Origin: Doris montereyensis | Lineage: Eukaryota; Mollusca; Gastropoda; Nudibranchia; Dorididae | DNA length: 64,000 nt | Reading direction: 5' to 3' | NCBI GenBank assembly: GCA_037039925.1 | Contig: JAXRKP010000353.1 | Location: forward strand, 65,001-129,000 | Shown here: piece after piece, positions 11,395 through 22,764 of the stretch | Layout of the letters: the number at the start of each line of letters is the position of its first letter | How positions within the stretch are numbered: the stretch's first letter is position 1 | The notes under the pieces: generated by a model | Told to the model about the DNA's origin: nothing | Seen by the model: only the letters and a program-made list of their open reading frames with translations | Databases searched by the model: none | Translations under genes and position numbers: made by a program

Positions 11395-12760
11395 AACTTT
11401 TGTAACTTTCTACCACTGTAGATATAAATACACTTCTTAAAACTTTCTACCACTGTAGTTATAAATACACTTCTTAAAACTTTCTATCACTGTAGTTATA
11501 AATACACTTCTTAAAACTTTCTACCACTGTAGTTATAAATACACTTCTTAAAACTTTCTACCACTGTAGTTATAAATACACTTCTTAAAACTTTCTATCA
11601 TTGTAGTTATAAATACACTTCTTAAAACTTTCTATCACTGTAGTTATAAATACACTTCTGTAGTTTAAAACTTTCTATCACTGTAGTTATAAATACACTT
11701 CTTAAAACTTTCTATCACTGTAGATATAAATACACTTCTTAAAACTTTCTACATTGTAGTTATAAATACACTTCTTAAAACTTTCTATCACTGTAGATAT
11801 AAATACACTTCTTAAAACTTTCTATCACTGTAGTTATAAATACACTTCTTAAAACTTTCTATCACTGTAGTTATAAATACACTTCTTAAAACTTTCTATC
11901 ACTGTAGTTATAAATGCACTTCTTAAAACTTTCTATCACTGTAGTTATAAATACACTTCTTAAAACTTTCTATCACTGTAGTTATAAATACACTTCTTAA
12001 ATCTTTCTACCACTGTAGTTATAAATACACTTCTTAAAACTTTATATCACTGTAGTTATAAATACACTTCTTAAAACTTTCTATCACTGTAGATATAAAT
12101 ACACTTCTTAAAACTTTCTATCACTGTAGATATAAATACACTTCTTAAAACTTTCTATCACTGTAGTTATAAATACACTTCTTAAAACTTTCTATCACTG
12201 TAGTTATAAATACACTTCTTAAAACTTTCTATCACTGTAGATATAAATACACTTCTTAAAACTTTCTATCACTGTAGTTATAAATACACTTCTTAAAACT
12301 TTCTACCACTGTAGTTATACATACACTTCTTAAAACTTTCTACCACTGTAGTTATAAATACACTTCTTAAAAAACTTTCTACTTCACTGTAGAGTTATAA
12401 ATACACTTCTTAAAACTTTCTATCACTGTAGATATAAATACATTTCTTAAAACTTTCTATCACTGTAGATATAAATACACTTCTTAAAACTTTCTATCAC
12501 TGTAGATATAAATACACTTCTTAAAACTTTCTATCACTGTAGATATAAATACACTTTTAAAACTTTCTATCACTGTAGATATTACATTGTTAAAACTTTC
12601 TATCACTGTAGATATAAATACATTTCTTAAAACTTTTTATCACTGTAGTTATAAATACATTTCTTAAAACTTTCTATCACTGTAGTTATAAATACATTTC
12701 TTAAAACTTTCTATCACTGTAGTTATAAATACATTTCTTAAAACTTTCTATCACTGCGGG
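11395..12760. repeat. Minisatellite, 37-bp unit, acceptor-like
   Basis: About 36 units combine TTAAAACTTTCTATCACTG with TAGTTATAAATACACTTC. Variants are TATC/TACC and TAGT/TAGA. The ACTTTCTATCACTGTAG part resembles the real acceptor ACTTTCTGCCGTTACAG just before the exon at 13208. Confidence 0.95.
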
Positions 12761-12894
12761 ATGGCTGCATTATATACAATGTATCATGTATGTCAAACTT
12801 TCTGCCTCTACAAGGATAAAAAGGCTTTTCGTTTCATTTAATTAATTATTTTTTATGCATTTGCAAAGGTACACACACACACACACACATCGTA

Positions 12895-13200
12895 TTAAAA
12901 ATGTTATCCCACTATGGCATGAATACACACTTTTGTATAATTTCAATTTTCCAACCATTGCAGGTTGATGAATATACCATTGAATACACATTTCGTATTT
13001 TAAACTTTCTACTGTTGCATTATAAATACACATTTCGTATTTTAAACTTTCTACCATTGCAGGGATGAATATTATTTCGTATTTTAAACGTTATACCATT
13101 ATACCATTTTGCAGGGATGAATACACATTTCGTATTTTAAACTTTATACCATTGCAGGGACGTACTTTAAATACACATTTCGTATTTTAAACTTTCTGCC
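12895..13200. repeat. Diverged tandem repeat flanking the last exon
   Basis: Five to six copies of about 45-55 bases contain AATACACATTTCGTATTTTA and AACTTTCTACCATTGCAGGG. They share the CTTTCTACCA and AATACAC blocks with the 37-bp array upstream. The last copy supplies the true splice acceptor at 13207. Confidence 0.8.
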
Positions 13201-13207
13201 GTTACAG

Positions 13208-13320
13208 GACAAGTGGGAGATTGGCGGAATTGGTTCACAGTGGCGCAAAATGAACAGTTTGATCAAGTTTATTACGACAAGATGGCTACGATTGATACAA
13301 GATTTCATTGGCAGTTTTGA
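13208..13320 (+). CDS. Cytosolic sulfotransferase, terminal exon e
   Basis: The acceptor GTTACAG ends at 13207. After joining to exon d in phase 1 it reads GQVGDWRNWFTVAQNEQFDQ, then VYYDKMATIDTRFHWQF and TGA at 13318-13320. GDWxNxFTVAQNExFD is the conserved C-terminal signature of cytosolic SULTs; it follows RKG and includes the K/R-x-x-x-TV-x-x-x-E type dimerisation motif. The exon is intact. No AATAAA was seen in the 300 bases after the stop, so the poly(A) site is unknown. Confidence 0.95.
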
Positions 13321-13618
13321 TGAACTCGGCAGTTTGTGGCGTCTAGCATCGCCGCTCAACATAATGAACACGTTGGTTTCCGAATGAAATCACAACAAAG
13401 TAGATCTAGATAGGCTATATAATGCTAATACCCGCTAATATTAAACTTGATGTCTCAATTGTACAGATCTTCTGTGATGTAGTATGGATTTAACTAGTAG
13501 TATGGGGCATGATATTGCCACGCGAAACTTACATTTGAGTTTGAGCTTTGAATAATCCTGAATTAGAAGACGTTTTAGATTCTGATTTATTATTAGCTAG
13601 ACTGCAATTTTTTAAATA
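13321..13618 (+). other. Probable 3' UTR / downstream flank of sulfotransferase
   Basis: No coding signal and no canonical AATAAA were recognised. The sequence leads to the target duplication of the LINE at 13619-13629. Confidence 0.4.
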
Positions 13619-13629
13619 GATATTTCATC

Positions 13630-16600
13630 TTTCTTTCTTTCTTTCTTTCTTTATCAGCTCCCATTTTACCTTCCGGTGTATGGGTTTAGATAATTTGAGA
13701 TTATCTTTCTCCAGGCTGCCCTGTCCTGACAGTTTCTGTTTCCCTCCGTGAAAGTTACATTTCTTTGCGTTAATGCCTCTTTTATATCCTCTTCCCGCTT
13801 TTTCCGATGTCTGCCTTTTGGTCTTTTACCTTGAGTTTTAGCACTGTATACTGATTTAGCTATTCTATTGCCATTCATTCTGTTAACATGCCCAAACCAT
13901 CTCAGTTGATTCAGTTCTATCTTAGTTTTTATGCTATCTGCTTTGGTTTGATCTCTTATTGTTGTGTTTCTGATTTTGTCTCGTTTAGTTTTCCTTACTA
14001 CTCTTCTTAGATATTTCATTTTTCTGTACTTACTGTATTCCCTACTGTCTAAGGTCCAGGTTTCACTGTCATAGAGGAGAGTAGGACAATAACCTGTATT
14101 GTATACTGCCATTTTGGTTTTTGTTGACAATTCTTGTTTACCTACAAATGCCTTTCCTAGATTTTTGTATATTGCATTTGCCTTTTTTGGATTCTCTGGC
14201 TGATTTCTTCTCTTAGTTTTCCTCTGAGTTAATCATTATTCCTAGATAATTGTAGCTTTGAACTTGTTCTAAATTCTCCCTGCCCAATTTAAGATTTTGT
14301 ATTTTAGCTTCCTAGTTATTAGCATTGTATTGGTTTTCTTTGCATTTACTCTCATTCCTCTTTTATTTAATTCATTATTCATCATGTTGATATTCGACTG
14401 GAGATCCCTTTCTGATTTTCCAAACAGAATTAAATCATCAGCAAATGAAAGCATTGATACATTTACTGGTTTGAGCTTCCACATACCTACATTCATTTTC
14501 TTCTTTTGAGGATGCGACTGAATCCATAAATGTGATAAACAAAAGAGGACTTAGGATACAATCCTGTCTTACTCCTATATCTACATCAAATTCTTCAGAT
14601 ATGTTTCCAGCTACTCTCACTGCACATGTTGGTTTATTGTAAAAACTTTTAATGGCTTCTATTAAATTTTGCTCTACGTTGTGTTCTCTTGAGGAATGCC
14701 ATAAATCGCCCCTCCTCACAGTGTCAAATGCCTTTTCTAAGTCAATAAAACAGAGGTGCAAGTCAATGTTTCTCTCAAGGAATTTTTCTATTATTTGTCT
14801 AATTGTAAATAAGGATTTTAATCCTTTCTGGATAAATTTGATCTGCTCCTGGGGCCTTTCCTAATTTCACTTTTCTTATAACTGTTTGGATTTCTTCCAT
14901 TGAGACATCTACACTTTCAGCTGTCTCATTTGGATTACTTGTTACTCTTAATAATTGATCTGTACTCCTTGTTTGATATGTTCTGGAGGGATTATGTAAT
15001 TTTGAAAATACTTTCTCCACATTCCGTGATTTCGCTCTCTCCTTTCATTATTTCTCCCTTGGCGTTCTTAATTTGTCGTATTGTACATGCTTTGGTCTTT
15101 CTCGTGCTCTTCATTGCTCCCCAGAACAGCTTTTGATTTCCTTGATAGCTTTCTTGAATTCTTTGTCCAAACGTCTTCTCACTGTTCCTGTTTTGCTTTC
15201 CTAACTTCCTCTTTGGCGATAGTTTTTTTACTCACGTAATCTATCCTATCCTCTAGTCTCTTTGTTTGCAAGTATTTCTTCCAGGCATCCTTCTTTTCTT
15301 TGATCTTAGTCTTGACATTCTCATTCCACCATGCTGTTCTTTTCCTATCTCCTTTAATTTGTTTCCTTCCACAGACCTCGTCAGTACAACTGAGGAGTGT
15401 TTCTTTATACATTTGCCACTTTTCTTCTATTGTGCTATCCTTCAGATCTATCTGCCTTTCACTGATAGATCTTTTTATCCTGGATTGGTATATCTGTTTT
15501 ACTGTTGGTTTATTATTTTAGTTCTTCTATTTTGAGTTTATTAGCTTTCTTCTCTTTCCTTTTCTGTTTGTTTTCCTCAGTCAGTAATCTCATTTTGGCT
15601 ATCACTAGGTGATGATCACTAAATATTTCAGCTCCTCTGTTTACTCTTGCATCCATTGAACTGTAAAAAGGGAGCTGCTAACTATTATGTAGTCTATGAT
15701 TGACTTTTCACATCTGTCTTCATTTACTCTTGTATATTTGTGGATATCTTTATGAGGAAAAATATGTTAGCTATTTTCATGTTATTCTTTAGGCAAAAAT
15801 CTATTAGTCTTTCTCCATTTGGAGAAGTTGTTGTCTCTCCTTCTTTACCTATTACCCCTCCTGATGTTTCTACATTGTTGCCTATTCTAGCGTTTAAATC
15901 TCCTAAAAGCATCAGTTCCTGTTTGGGTTTGAGATTCTCTGCAGCTATTTGTAATTCGTTTTTAAAGATATCCTTTTCTTCTTTGGTGGCATCTTCGTTT
16001 GGTCCATAAGTTATTATTAATTTAATTTCTCTTCCTTTTGGTTTAATATTTACAAGTAATAGCCGTGGGCTTATAAATTTCCAACTTTCTAGTAGTTTTT
16101 CTTGCCTTTTAGGAGGTAGGAGGCCTACTCCTGCTCTAGCTCTATCTTTGATATCTACTGAGAAGATTAAAGTATGATTTGTCCTACATTTTCTATTCCT
16201 TGTCCTTTTTTCTTTGTTTCTGTAATAGCCAAAATGTCTACTTTGAATTTTTCCATTTCTTCAACTAATTCTAACTCTTTTCCATTTATTGCCATAACAT
16301 TCCCTGTTCCAAAAATCACAGTCCGTGTTCTTTTTCAGTCGTCTTCGAAAGTTCAAGCCGGGTATACCATTATATGTATACTTTGAATCGGTTTGGTTTT
16401 GGATAAGCAGGGGATTGGCACACTGTACCTTAGGTAGATGGTGGGGCTGCCACCTTGAGGCCCCCTACTGGGCCTTGTTATTTTCTGTCACGGTTAACTC
16501 CTTTAACCTTTGGTCAGTCAAGAACAGCCTGCAAGGCAGCAGGTTGTTATTTTTCTTGAGGGTTAACTCCCTTAGCCTTTGGTCAATCAAGACCCGCCTT

Positions 16601-16673
16601 CAAGGCAGCAGGAGACTCGTGGAGAGCGGGACCGCCTAATCCCCATACAGGTGCTTACCTGTCCACTGCCCGG
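13630..16673 (-). mobile_element. Near full-length RTE-like LINE, frameshifted
   Basis: Collinear - strand fragments encode an AP-type endonuclease (about 16345-15600), a linker (15412-15179), a reverse transcriptase (about 15020-14270) and a C-terminal region (14130-13666). Key motifs are AITETK, GDLNARIG, NGERLIDFC and SDHHL in the endonuclease; FIDLEKAFDTV, VRQDCILSPLLF and MLSFADDLILFG in the RT; and LNQLRWFGHVNRM with GKRPKGRHRK in the C-terminus. The last codon is followed by about 20 bases and a (GAAA)n tail (TTTC repeats at 13628-13652 on +). A short 3' UTR and microsatellite tail fit RTE-type elements. GATATTTCATC (13619-13629) and GATATTTTATC (16674-16684) form a likely 11-bp target duplication with one mismatch. 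Several frameshifts mean it is probably inactive. Confidence 0.85.
16480..16625 (-). repeat. Two-copy ~70-bp direct repeat in the LINE 5' region
   Basis: Two related copies share GGTTAACTCC, CCTTTGGTCA and AAGGCAGCAGG on the + strand (about 16492-16545 and 16560-16612). They lie between the endonuclease start and the 5' end of the LINE, as a repeated 5' UTR unit would. Confidence 0.75.
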
Positions 16674-16684
16674 GATATTTTATC

Positions 16685-18140
16685 ATGAAATCAAAATAGT
16701 ATTTGATGAAGACAAGCAAGTAATATTTGATCAGTATAATACAAAAACATTCGATCAAGATAATAATTTTAAAAAAATAGTATTTCATCAAGATAACAAA
16801 ATAATATTTCATCAAGATAACAAAATAGTATTTCATCAAGATAACAAAATAGTATTTCATCAAGATAACAAAATAGCATTTCATGAAGATAACAAAATAG
16901 TATTTCACAAGATAACAAAATAGTATTTCATCAAGATAACAAAATAGTATTTCACAAGGTAACAAAATAGTATTTCATCAAGATAACAAAATAGTATTTC
17001 ATCAAGATAACAAAATAGTATTTCATCAAGATTACAAAATAGTATTTCTTCAAGATAACAAAATAGTATTTCATCAAGATAACAAAATAGTATTCCATCA
17101 AGATAACAAAATAGTATTTCACAAGATAACAAAATAGTATTTCATCAAGATAACAAAATAGTATTTCACAAGATAACAAAATAGTATTTCATCAAGATAA
17201 CAAAATAGTATTTCATCAAGATAACAAAATAGTATTTCATGAAGATAACAAAATAGTATTTCATCAGGATAATAAAATAGTATTTCACAAGATAACAAAA
17301 TAGTATTTCATCAAGATAACAAATAGTATTTCATCAAGATAATAAAATAGTATTTCACAAGATAACAAAATAGTATTTCATCAAGATAACAAAATAGTAT
17401 TTCATCAAGATAACAAAATAGTATTTCACAAGATAATAAAATGGTATTTCATCAAGATAACAAAATAGTATTTCACAAGATAACAAAATAGTATTTCATC
17501 AAGATAACAAAATAGTATTTCATCAAGATAACAAAATAGTATTTCATGAAGATAACAAAATTGTATTTCATCAACATAACAAAATAGTATTTCACAAGAT
17601 AACAAAATAATATTTCATAAAGATAATAAAATGGTATTTCATCAAGATAACAAAATAGTATTTCACAAGATAACAAAATAGTATTTCATCAAGATAACTA
17701 AATAGTATTTCACAAGATAACAAAATAGTATTTCATCAAGATAACAAAATTGTATTTCATCAAGATTCAAGATAACAAAATAGTATTTCACAAGATAACC
17801 AAATAATATTTCATCAAGATAACAGATAATAAAATAGTATTTCATCAAGATAACAAAATAGTATTTCACAAGATAACAAAATAGTATTTCACAAGATAAC
17901 AAAATAGTATTTCACAAGATAACAAAATAGTATTTCATCAAGATAACAAAATAGTATTTAATTAAGATACTAAAATGGTATTTCATCAAGATAACAAAAT
18001 AGTATTTCATCAAGATAACAAAATAATTTTTCATCAAGATAACAAAATAGTATTTATCAAGATAACAAAATAGTATTTCATCAAGATAACAAAATATTAT
18101 TTCACAAGATAGCAAAATAGTATTTCACAAGATAGCAAAA
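16685..18140. repeat. Satellite, 24-bp unit
   Basis: About 60 units of AAGATAACAAAATAGTATTT plus CATC; many have the shorter CAC variant. Because 24 is a multiple of 3, the - strand shows repeated octapeptide frames such as ILFCYLDE, which are not taken as genes. The array begins directly at the 5' side of the LINE. Confidence 0.96.
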
Positions 18141-18259
18141 TATAATGTAATGACATTTAGTCATTTCAATGGCTTTTTTAATCACTCTGTTGATTTTTCA
18201 TGAGTCCTTCTTTATTACGTTGCCTCCCCAACAAGAGATTCTATATGATCATATGCTCA

Positions 18260-19090
18260 CTGTGATTTGCTATTAAAATTATACATTAATGTTTCATTTA
18301 TTTTGAATTATTTCAGTTTTCTCAAGAAAAAGAGTCTTTGGTTTCATTTTTTGTATACGTCGTTGTCATGTTCAATGGAAGTAAGTTTATCACCAATCGT
18401 AGCAACCGATGTATTTGAATGTTTGTACAATTTCAACATTGGGATAATTAATACTGACTGGTACATGTGGTGGTTTTTATAAAAACAAAAATCAATTTAC
18501 ATTCTTTTGTCTTTTCAACATTCAAATTAAAATTTTTTTCTTCACACCACTTTACAAAATTGTCTATACATGACAGACAGTCGCCATTTGTCTGTCCAAT
18601 GTCACCAACAACCACAGTATCGTCAGCAAACTTAACAAGGCTGACGTCTTTTCACTCGCTTCTATAATTGTTTCTGTGCTCGATTTGGTTTGGTTTGTTT
18701 ACTCATATCCACAACTAAGGTGACCTCGGGTTTTTTGGGTAGGATTTTTTATTTTGGCCCGAATGCCCTATAAACAGCCAAGGGATCTTTAACGTGCAAA
18801 GAGTGTTATGGTCTGCACACGGGACCTCCTTTTCATCGTCCGTCTCCGATGGGACTAGGTGTCGATCCACCTACCTGGACTAGGGGGGGGAGGGCTAGAT
18901 TTTGCTCGAAAGAACTTGAGAAAATTGTTCAACTGTGTGAGGGGCTCGAACCCGTACCTTTTGGTTGAGAGGCCGACACCTTGCCTCTGGACTACCGAGT
19001 CTCCGGTTTCTATGCAACGAGTACAATAAAGGGCTAAGGACACAACCTTGGGGGCCTTTTTTATTACCTTATTTTCAGTTATATAGTGGA
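18260..19090 (-). mobile_element. LINE reverse transcriptase remnant split by a SINE
   Basis: On the - strand, GPQGCVLSPLLYSL (about 19055-19012) is interrupted by a SINE. It resumes with SLVKFADDTVVVGDIG (about 18640-18590), then CIDNFVKWCEEKNFNLNVEK, and later NYPNVEIVQTFKYIG, IEHDNDVYKK and NQRLFFLRKLK down to about 18290. This order (QG..LSPLLY, FADD, FVxWC, LNVxKTKE, FKYLG, FLRKL) is the palm-to-thumb layout of L2/CR1/Rex-like non-LTR elements. Frames are broken in several places. It is a different family from the RTE-like element at 13630. Confidence 0.85.
18684..19005 (-). mobile_element. SINE family A copy inserted in a LINE
   Basis: On the - strand it starts with GGAGACTCGGTAGTCCAGAG and has a tRNA-like head whose box-B complement GGGCTCGAACCCG lies at about 18940-18952 on +. 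The shared body includes TCCCATCGGAGACGGACG and a GTGCAGACCATAACACTC block, and it ends near CCACAACTAAGGTGACCTCG on +. GTTTCTGTGCTCGA (18670-18683) and GTTTCTATGCAACGA (19006-19020) are a probable target duplication. Removing the element rejoins the LINE reading. Confidence 0.9.
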
Positions 19091-19094
19091 GAAA

Positions 19095-20400
19095 CGTCAT
19101 CACATCCCAATGCGAGTTAGCGGCTTATCAACGATGCTGGAATGTGTCATCACATCCCAATGCCAGTTAGCGGCTTATCAACGATGCTGGAATGTGTCAT
19201 CACATCACAATGCCAGTTAGCGGCTTATCAACGATGCTGCAATGTGTCATCACATCACAATGGCAGTTAGCGGCTTATCAACGATGCTGGAATGTGGCAT
19301 CACATCACAATGGCAGTTAGCGGCTTATCAACGATGCTGGAATGTGTCATCACATCACAATGGCAGTTAGCGGCTTATCAACGATGCTGGAATGTGTCAT
19401 TACATCGCAATACCAGTTAGCGGCTTATCAACGATGCTGGAATGTGTCATCACATCCCAATGCCAGTTAGCGACTTATCAACGATGCTGGAATGTGTCAT
19501 CACATCCCAATGCCAGTTAGCGACTTATCAACGATGCTGGAATGTGTCATCACATCCCAATGGCAGTTAGCGGCTTATCAACGATGCTGGAATGTGCCAG
19601 TTAGCGGCTTATCAACAATGTTGGAATGTGTCATCACAATGGCAGTTAGCGGCTTATCAACGATGCTGAAATGTGTCATCACATCACAATGGCAGTTAGC
19701 GGCTTATCAACAATGCTGGAATGTGTCATCACATCACAATGGCAGTTAGCGGCTTATCAACGATGCCTGAATGTGTCATCACATCACAATGCCAGTTAGC
19801 GGCTTATCAACGATGCCTGAATGTGTCATCACATCCCAACGCCAGTTAGCGGCTTATCAACGATGCTGGAATGTGTCATCACATCACAATGCCAGTTAGC
19901 GGCTTATCAACGATGCTGGAATGTGTCATCACATCACAATGCCAGTTAGCGGCTTATCAACGATGCTGGAATGTGTCATCACATCCCAATGGCAGTAAGC
20001 GGCTTATCAACGATGGTGGAATGTGTCATCACATCCCAAAGCCAGTTAGCGGCTTATCAACGATGCTGAAATGTGTCATCACATCCCAATGCCAGTTAGC
20101 GGCTTATCAACGATGCTGGAGTGTGTCATCACATCCCAATGGCAGTTAGCAGCTTATCAACGATGCTGGAATGTGTCATCACTTCCCAATGCCAGTTAGC
20201 GGCTTATCAACGATGCTGGAATGTGTCATCACATTCCAATGCTAGTTAGCGGCTTATCAACGATGCTGGAGTGTGTCATCACATCCCAATGCCAGTTACC
20301 AATGCCAGTTAGCGGCTTATCAACGATGCTAGAATGTGTCATCACCTCCCAATGCCAGTAAGCGGCTTATTAACGATGCTGGAATGTGTCATCACCAAGG
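19095..20400. repeat. Minisatellite, 50-bp unit
   Basis: About 26 units made of AATGTGTCATCACATCACAA, TGCCAGTTAGCGGCTTATCA and ACGATGCTGG. Most variation is CCCAA/CACAA and TGCC/TGGC. The array starts at the broken 5' edge of the LINE RT at 18260-19090. Confidence 0.97.
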
Positions 20401-20596
20401 TTTAAGAAGAATCTCAACTCGCCTATAGAATAGCTGGAAATCAACAACTCACTACCCTCGTCCTTGGTTTTGAAGCCATGAATGACACGCGTGTGTCAAC
20501 GATTCATCATTCGACTCCTGCCAGCCTTCGACGGATTTGTCTGCTTCATTGCAATTTGAATCGTTCATCATGTGCGGTGATCTCATGGTGAATTAA

Positions 20597-21180
20597 AAGG
20601 ACCAAAATTGTTCTAACACAATCAAAATTAATGAGACGACAAAGAAAGTCAACACATCACATGAGACCAAAACCATTCTAACACAATCAAAATTAATGAG
20701 ACGACAAAGAAAGTCAACACATCACATGAGACCAAAACCGTTCTAACACAATCAAAATTAATGAGACGACAAAGAAAGTCAACACATCACAGGAGCAAAA
20801 ACCATTCTAACACAATCAAAATTAATGAGACGACAAAGAAAGTCAACACATCACAGGAGCAAAAACCATTCTAACACAATCAAAATTAATGAGACGAGAA
20901 AGAAAGTCAACACATCACAGGAGACCAAAACCGTTCTAACACAATCAAAATTAATGAGACGACAAAGAAAGACATCAAGAAAACCATTCTAACACAATCA
21001 ACACATCACATGAGACCAAAACCATTCTAACACAATCAAAATTAATGAGACGACAAAGAAAGTCAACACATCACATGAGACCAAAACCATTCTAACACAA
21101 TCAAAATTAATGAGACGACAAAGAAAGTCAACACATCACAGGAGACCAAAACCATTCTAACACAATCAAAATTAATAAGA
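20597..21180. repeat. Minisatellite, ~65-bp unit
   Basis: About nine units contain CCATTCTAACACAATCAAAA, TTAATGAGACGACAAAGAAA and GTCAACACATCACATGAGAC. Units are highly similar except one with a large internal loss near 20965-21000. Confidence 0.95.
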
Positions 21181-21304
21181 CTTCATAGGAGAAAGGCCTA
21201 GGACTTGGGGTGCATAGGAAAGGATGGGAAATGGGGGGAACACGGAAAGGAGGAGAGGAGGCGACAGGGTACATTCGGCATAAATGCTTCGAGATCCGTT
21301 TTTC

Positions 21305-21775
21305 AAAAATATGTCAACACATCTCTATGTAAAGTTATGTGTATACATCTCTACGTTAAAATATGTCAACACATCTCTATGTAAAGTTATGTGTATACAT
21401 ATCTACGTAAAAATATGTCAACACATCTCTATGTAAAGTTATGTGTATACATCTCTACGTTAAAATATGTCAACACATCTCTATGTAAAGTTATGTGTAT
21501 ACATCTCTACGTTAAAATATGTCAACACATCTCTATGTAAAGTTATGTGTATACAGTTCTACGTAAAAATATGTCAACATATCTCTATGTAAAGTTATGT
21601 ATATACATCTCTACGTTAAAATATGTCAACACATCTCTATGTTAAGTTATGTGTATACATCTCTACGTTAAAATATGTCAACACATCTCTATGTAAAGTT
21701 ATGTGTATACATATCTACGTAAAAATATGTCAACACATCTCTATGTAAAGTTATGTGTATACGCGTTATGTGTAC
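21305..21775. repeat. Minisatellite, 52-bp dimeric unit
   Basis: About nine units of two related halves: AATATGTCAACACATCTCTA-TGT and AAGTTATGTGTATACATCTC-TACG. Each half is about 26 bases and they share the ATGT..A.ACATCTCTA.GT skeleton, so the array is a dimer of a diverged 26-bp monomer. Confidence 0.93.
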
Positions 21776-22435
21776 AGTCACTCAACGGGGCCGGTGGAAG
21801 CAAATGGCATGGAATTTAATGCAGCTCTTAGTTATCTCGCTCTCCTCACCTTTGAGGGTGTGTATGGGTGGGGGGGGGTTGGTAGCGGAGAAGGAGAGAA
21901 ATCCACTCTAACTCTAACTCACCCAATACATTTCCTACAAAGTTAACTCATTTTCCTCTTGCCCCTTTGCTTTTCTTGAAAAAAATGGAGAGGAAATCGA
22001 ATCCACTCTGTTTTTACCCCAATACAAATAAACAAAGCCAGGCTACAGATCTATCAAACAGTCATGGCGACATGGATTAATATATTCACAACTACACAAC
22101 AGAGCAAGATAAATACTGAAAGCGAGACGGACACATCAGACAATGAGGACACATACACAGCGAGAGTCAGTATACTTATTTTCAAACAGTGAACTGAAAG
22201 CCTTAAGGTAAACACAAGCTTACAAGATGTTACTCACTGTAATGAAGATCAATATGAGAAAAATAATCACGCAGGCCATAGCGACAAGATTGAGTAATTT
22301 GACAGTAGCAGTAAAATATACATGCAGATGTCTAAAATCAAGAAAAACACAGGATAGCGTGTCGCACAGCCCGATTGCAACGACAGCTACATGAAAATTG
22401 TGTTAGATATATATGAAAGATCACTTGATTTGATT
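21776..22435. other. Unassigned spacer
   Basis: No gene or repeat family recognised. A G run near 21869-21876 is the only simple sequence. Confidence 0.4.
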
Positions 22436-22545
22436 TGATTTACCCACATCGAAAAAAACTCTCGAGAAATCGTTCCAACCGTCGGGGCTTGAACCCATGA
22501 CCTTTTGGTTGAGAGGCCTCTCTGGATCACCGAGTTACCCTGCAA
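22436..22545 (-). mobile_element. SINE family A, internally deleted copy
   Basis: On + it reads TTTACCCACATC (the 3' end complement) and jumps straight to CTCTCGAGAAATCGTTCCAA and GGGGCTTGAACCCATGACCT (the head complement), ending near ACCGAGTTACCC. The central body is missing. Confidence 0.8.
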
Positions 22546-22554
22546 CCAACGACC

Positions 22555-22692
22555 TCAGAACTCTGGAAGGGGGGGGGGGGGTTGGTAATCCAGAGGCAAG
22601 GTGTCAGCCTCTCAAATCAAAAGGTAGTGGGTTTGAGCCCCGCCGACGGTTGGAACATTTTCTCGAGTTTTTTTCGAGCAAAATCTACGGCT
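22555..22692 (+). mobile_element. SINE family A head, 3'-truncated
   Basis: After a run of 14 G it reads TTGGTAATCCAGAGGCAAGG, TCAGCCTCTCAAATCAAAAG and GGGTTTGAGCCCCGCCGACG, then CTCGAG and a GAGCAAAATCTACGG end. The copy stops before the GTCCAGGTAGG block. It lies head-to-head with the copy at 22436-22545. Confidence 0.8.
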
Positions 22693-22764
22693 TCAAATCC
22701 ACGACGAAAACGAAGAAATTACTACTACCTATAAATATTTATGACTCCTTATAGCAATTAATTA

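Noticed and set aside
16579..18115. Repeated octapeptide frames (ILFCYLDE / VFHQDNKI)
   Set aside because: The 24-bp satellite is a multiple of three; no start context, no flanking unique coding sequence, and units drift out of frame.
19492..20149. 85- and 92-codon frames in the 50-bp array
   Set aside because: They follow the repeat period and show no family resemblance.
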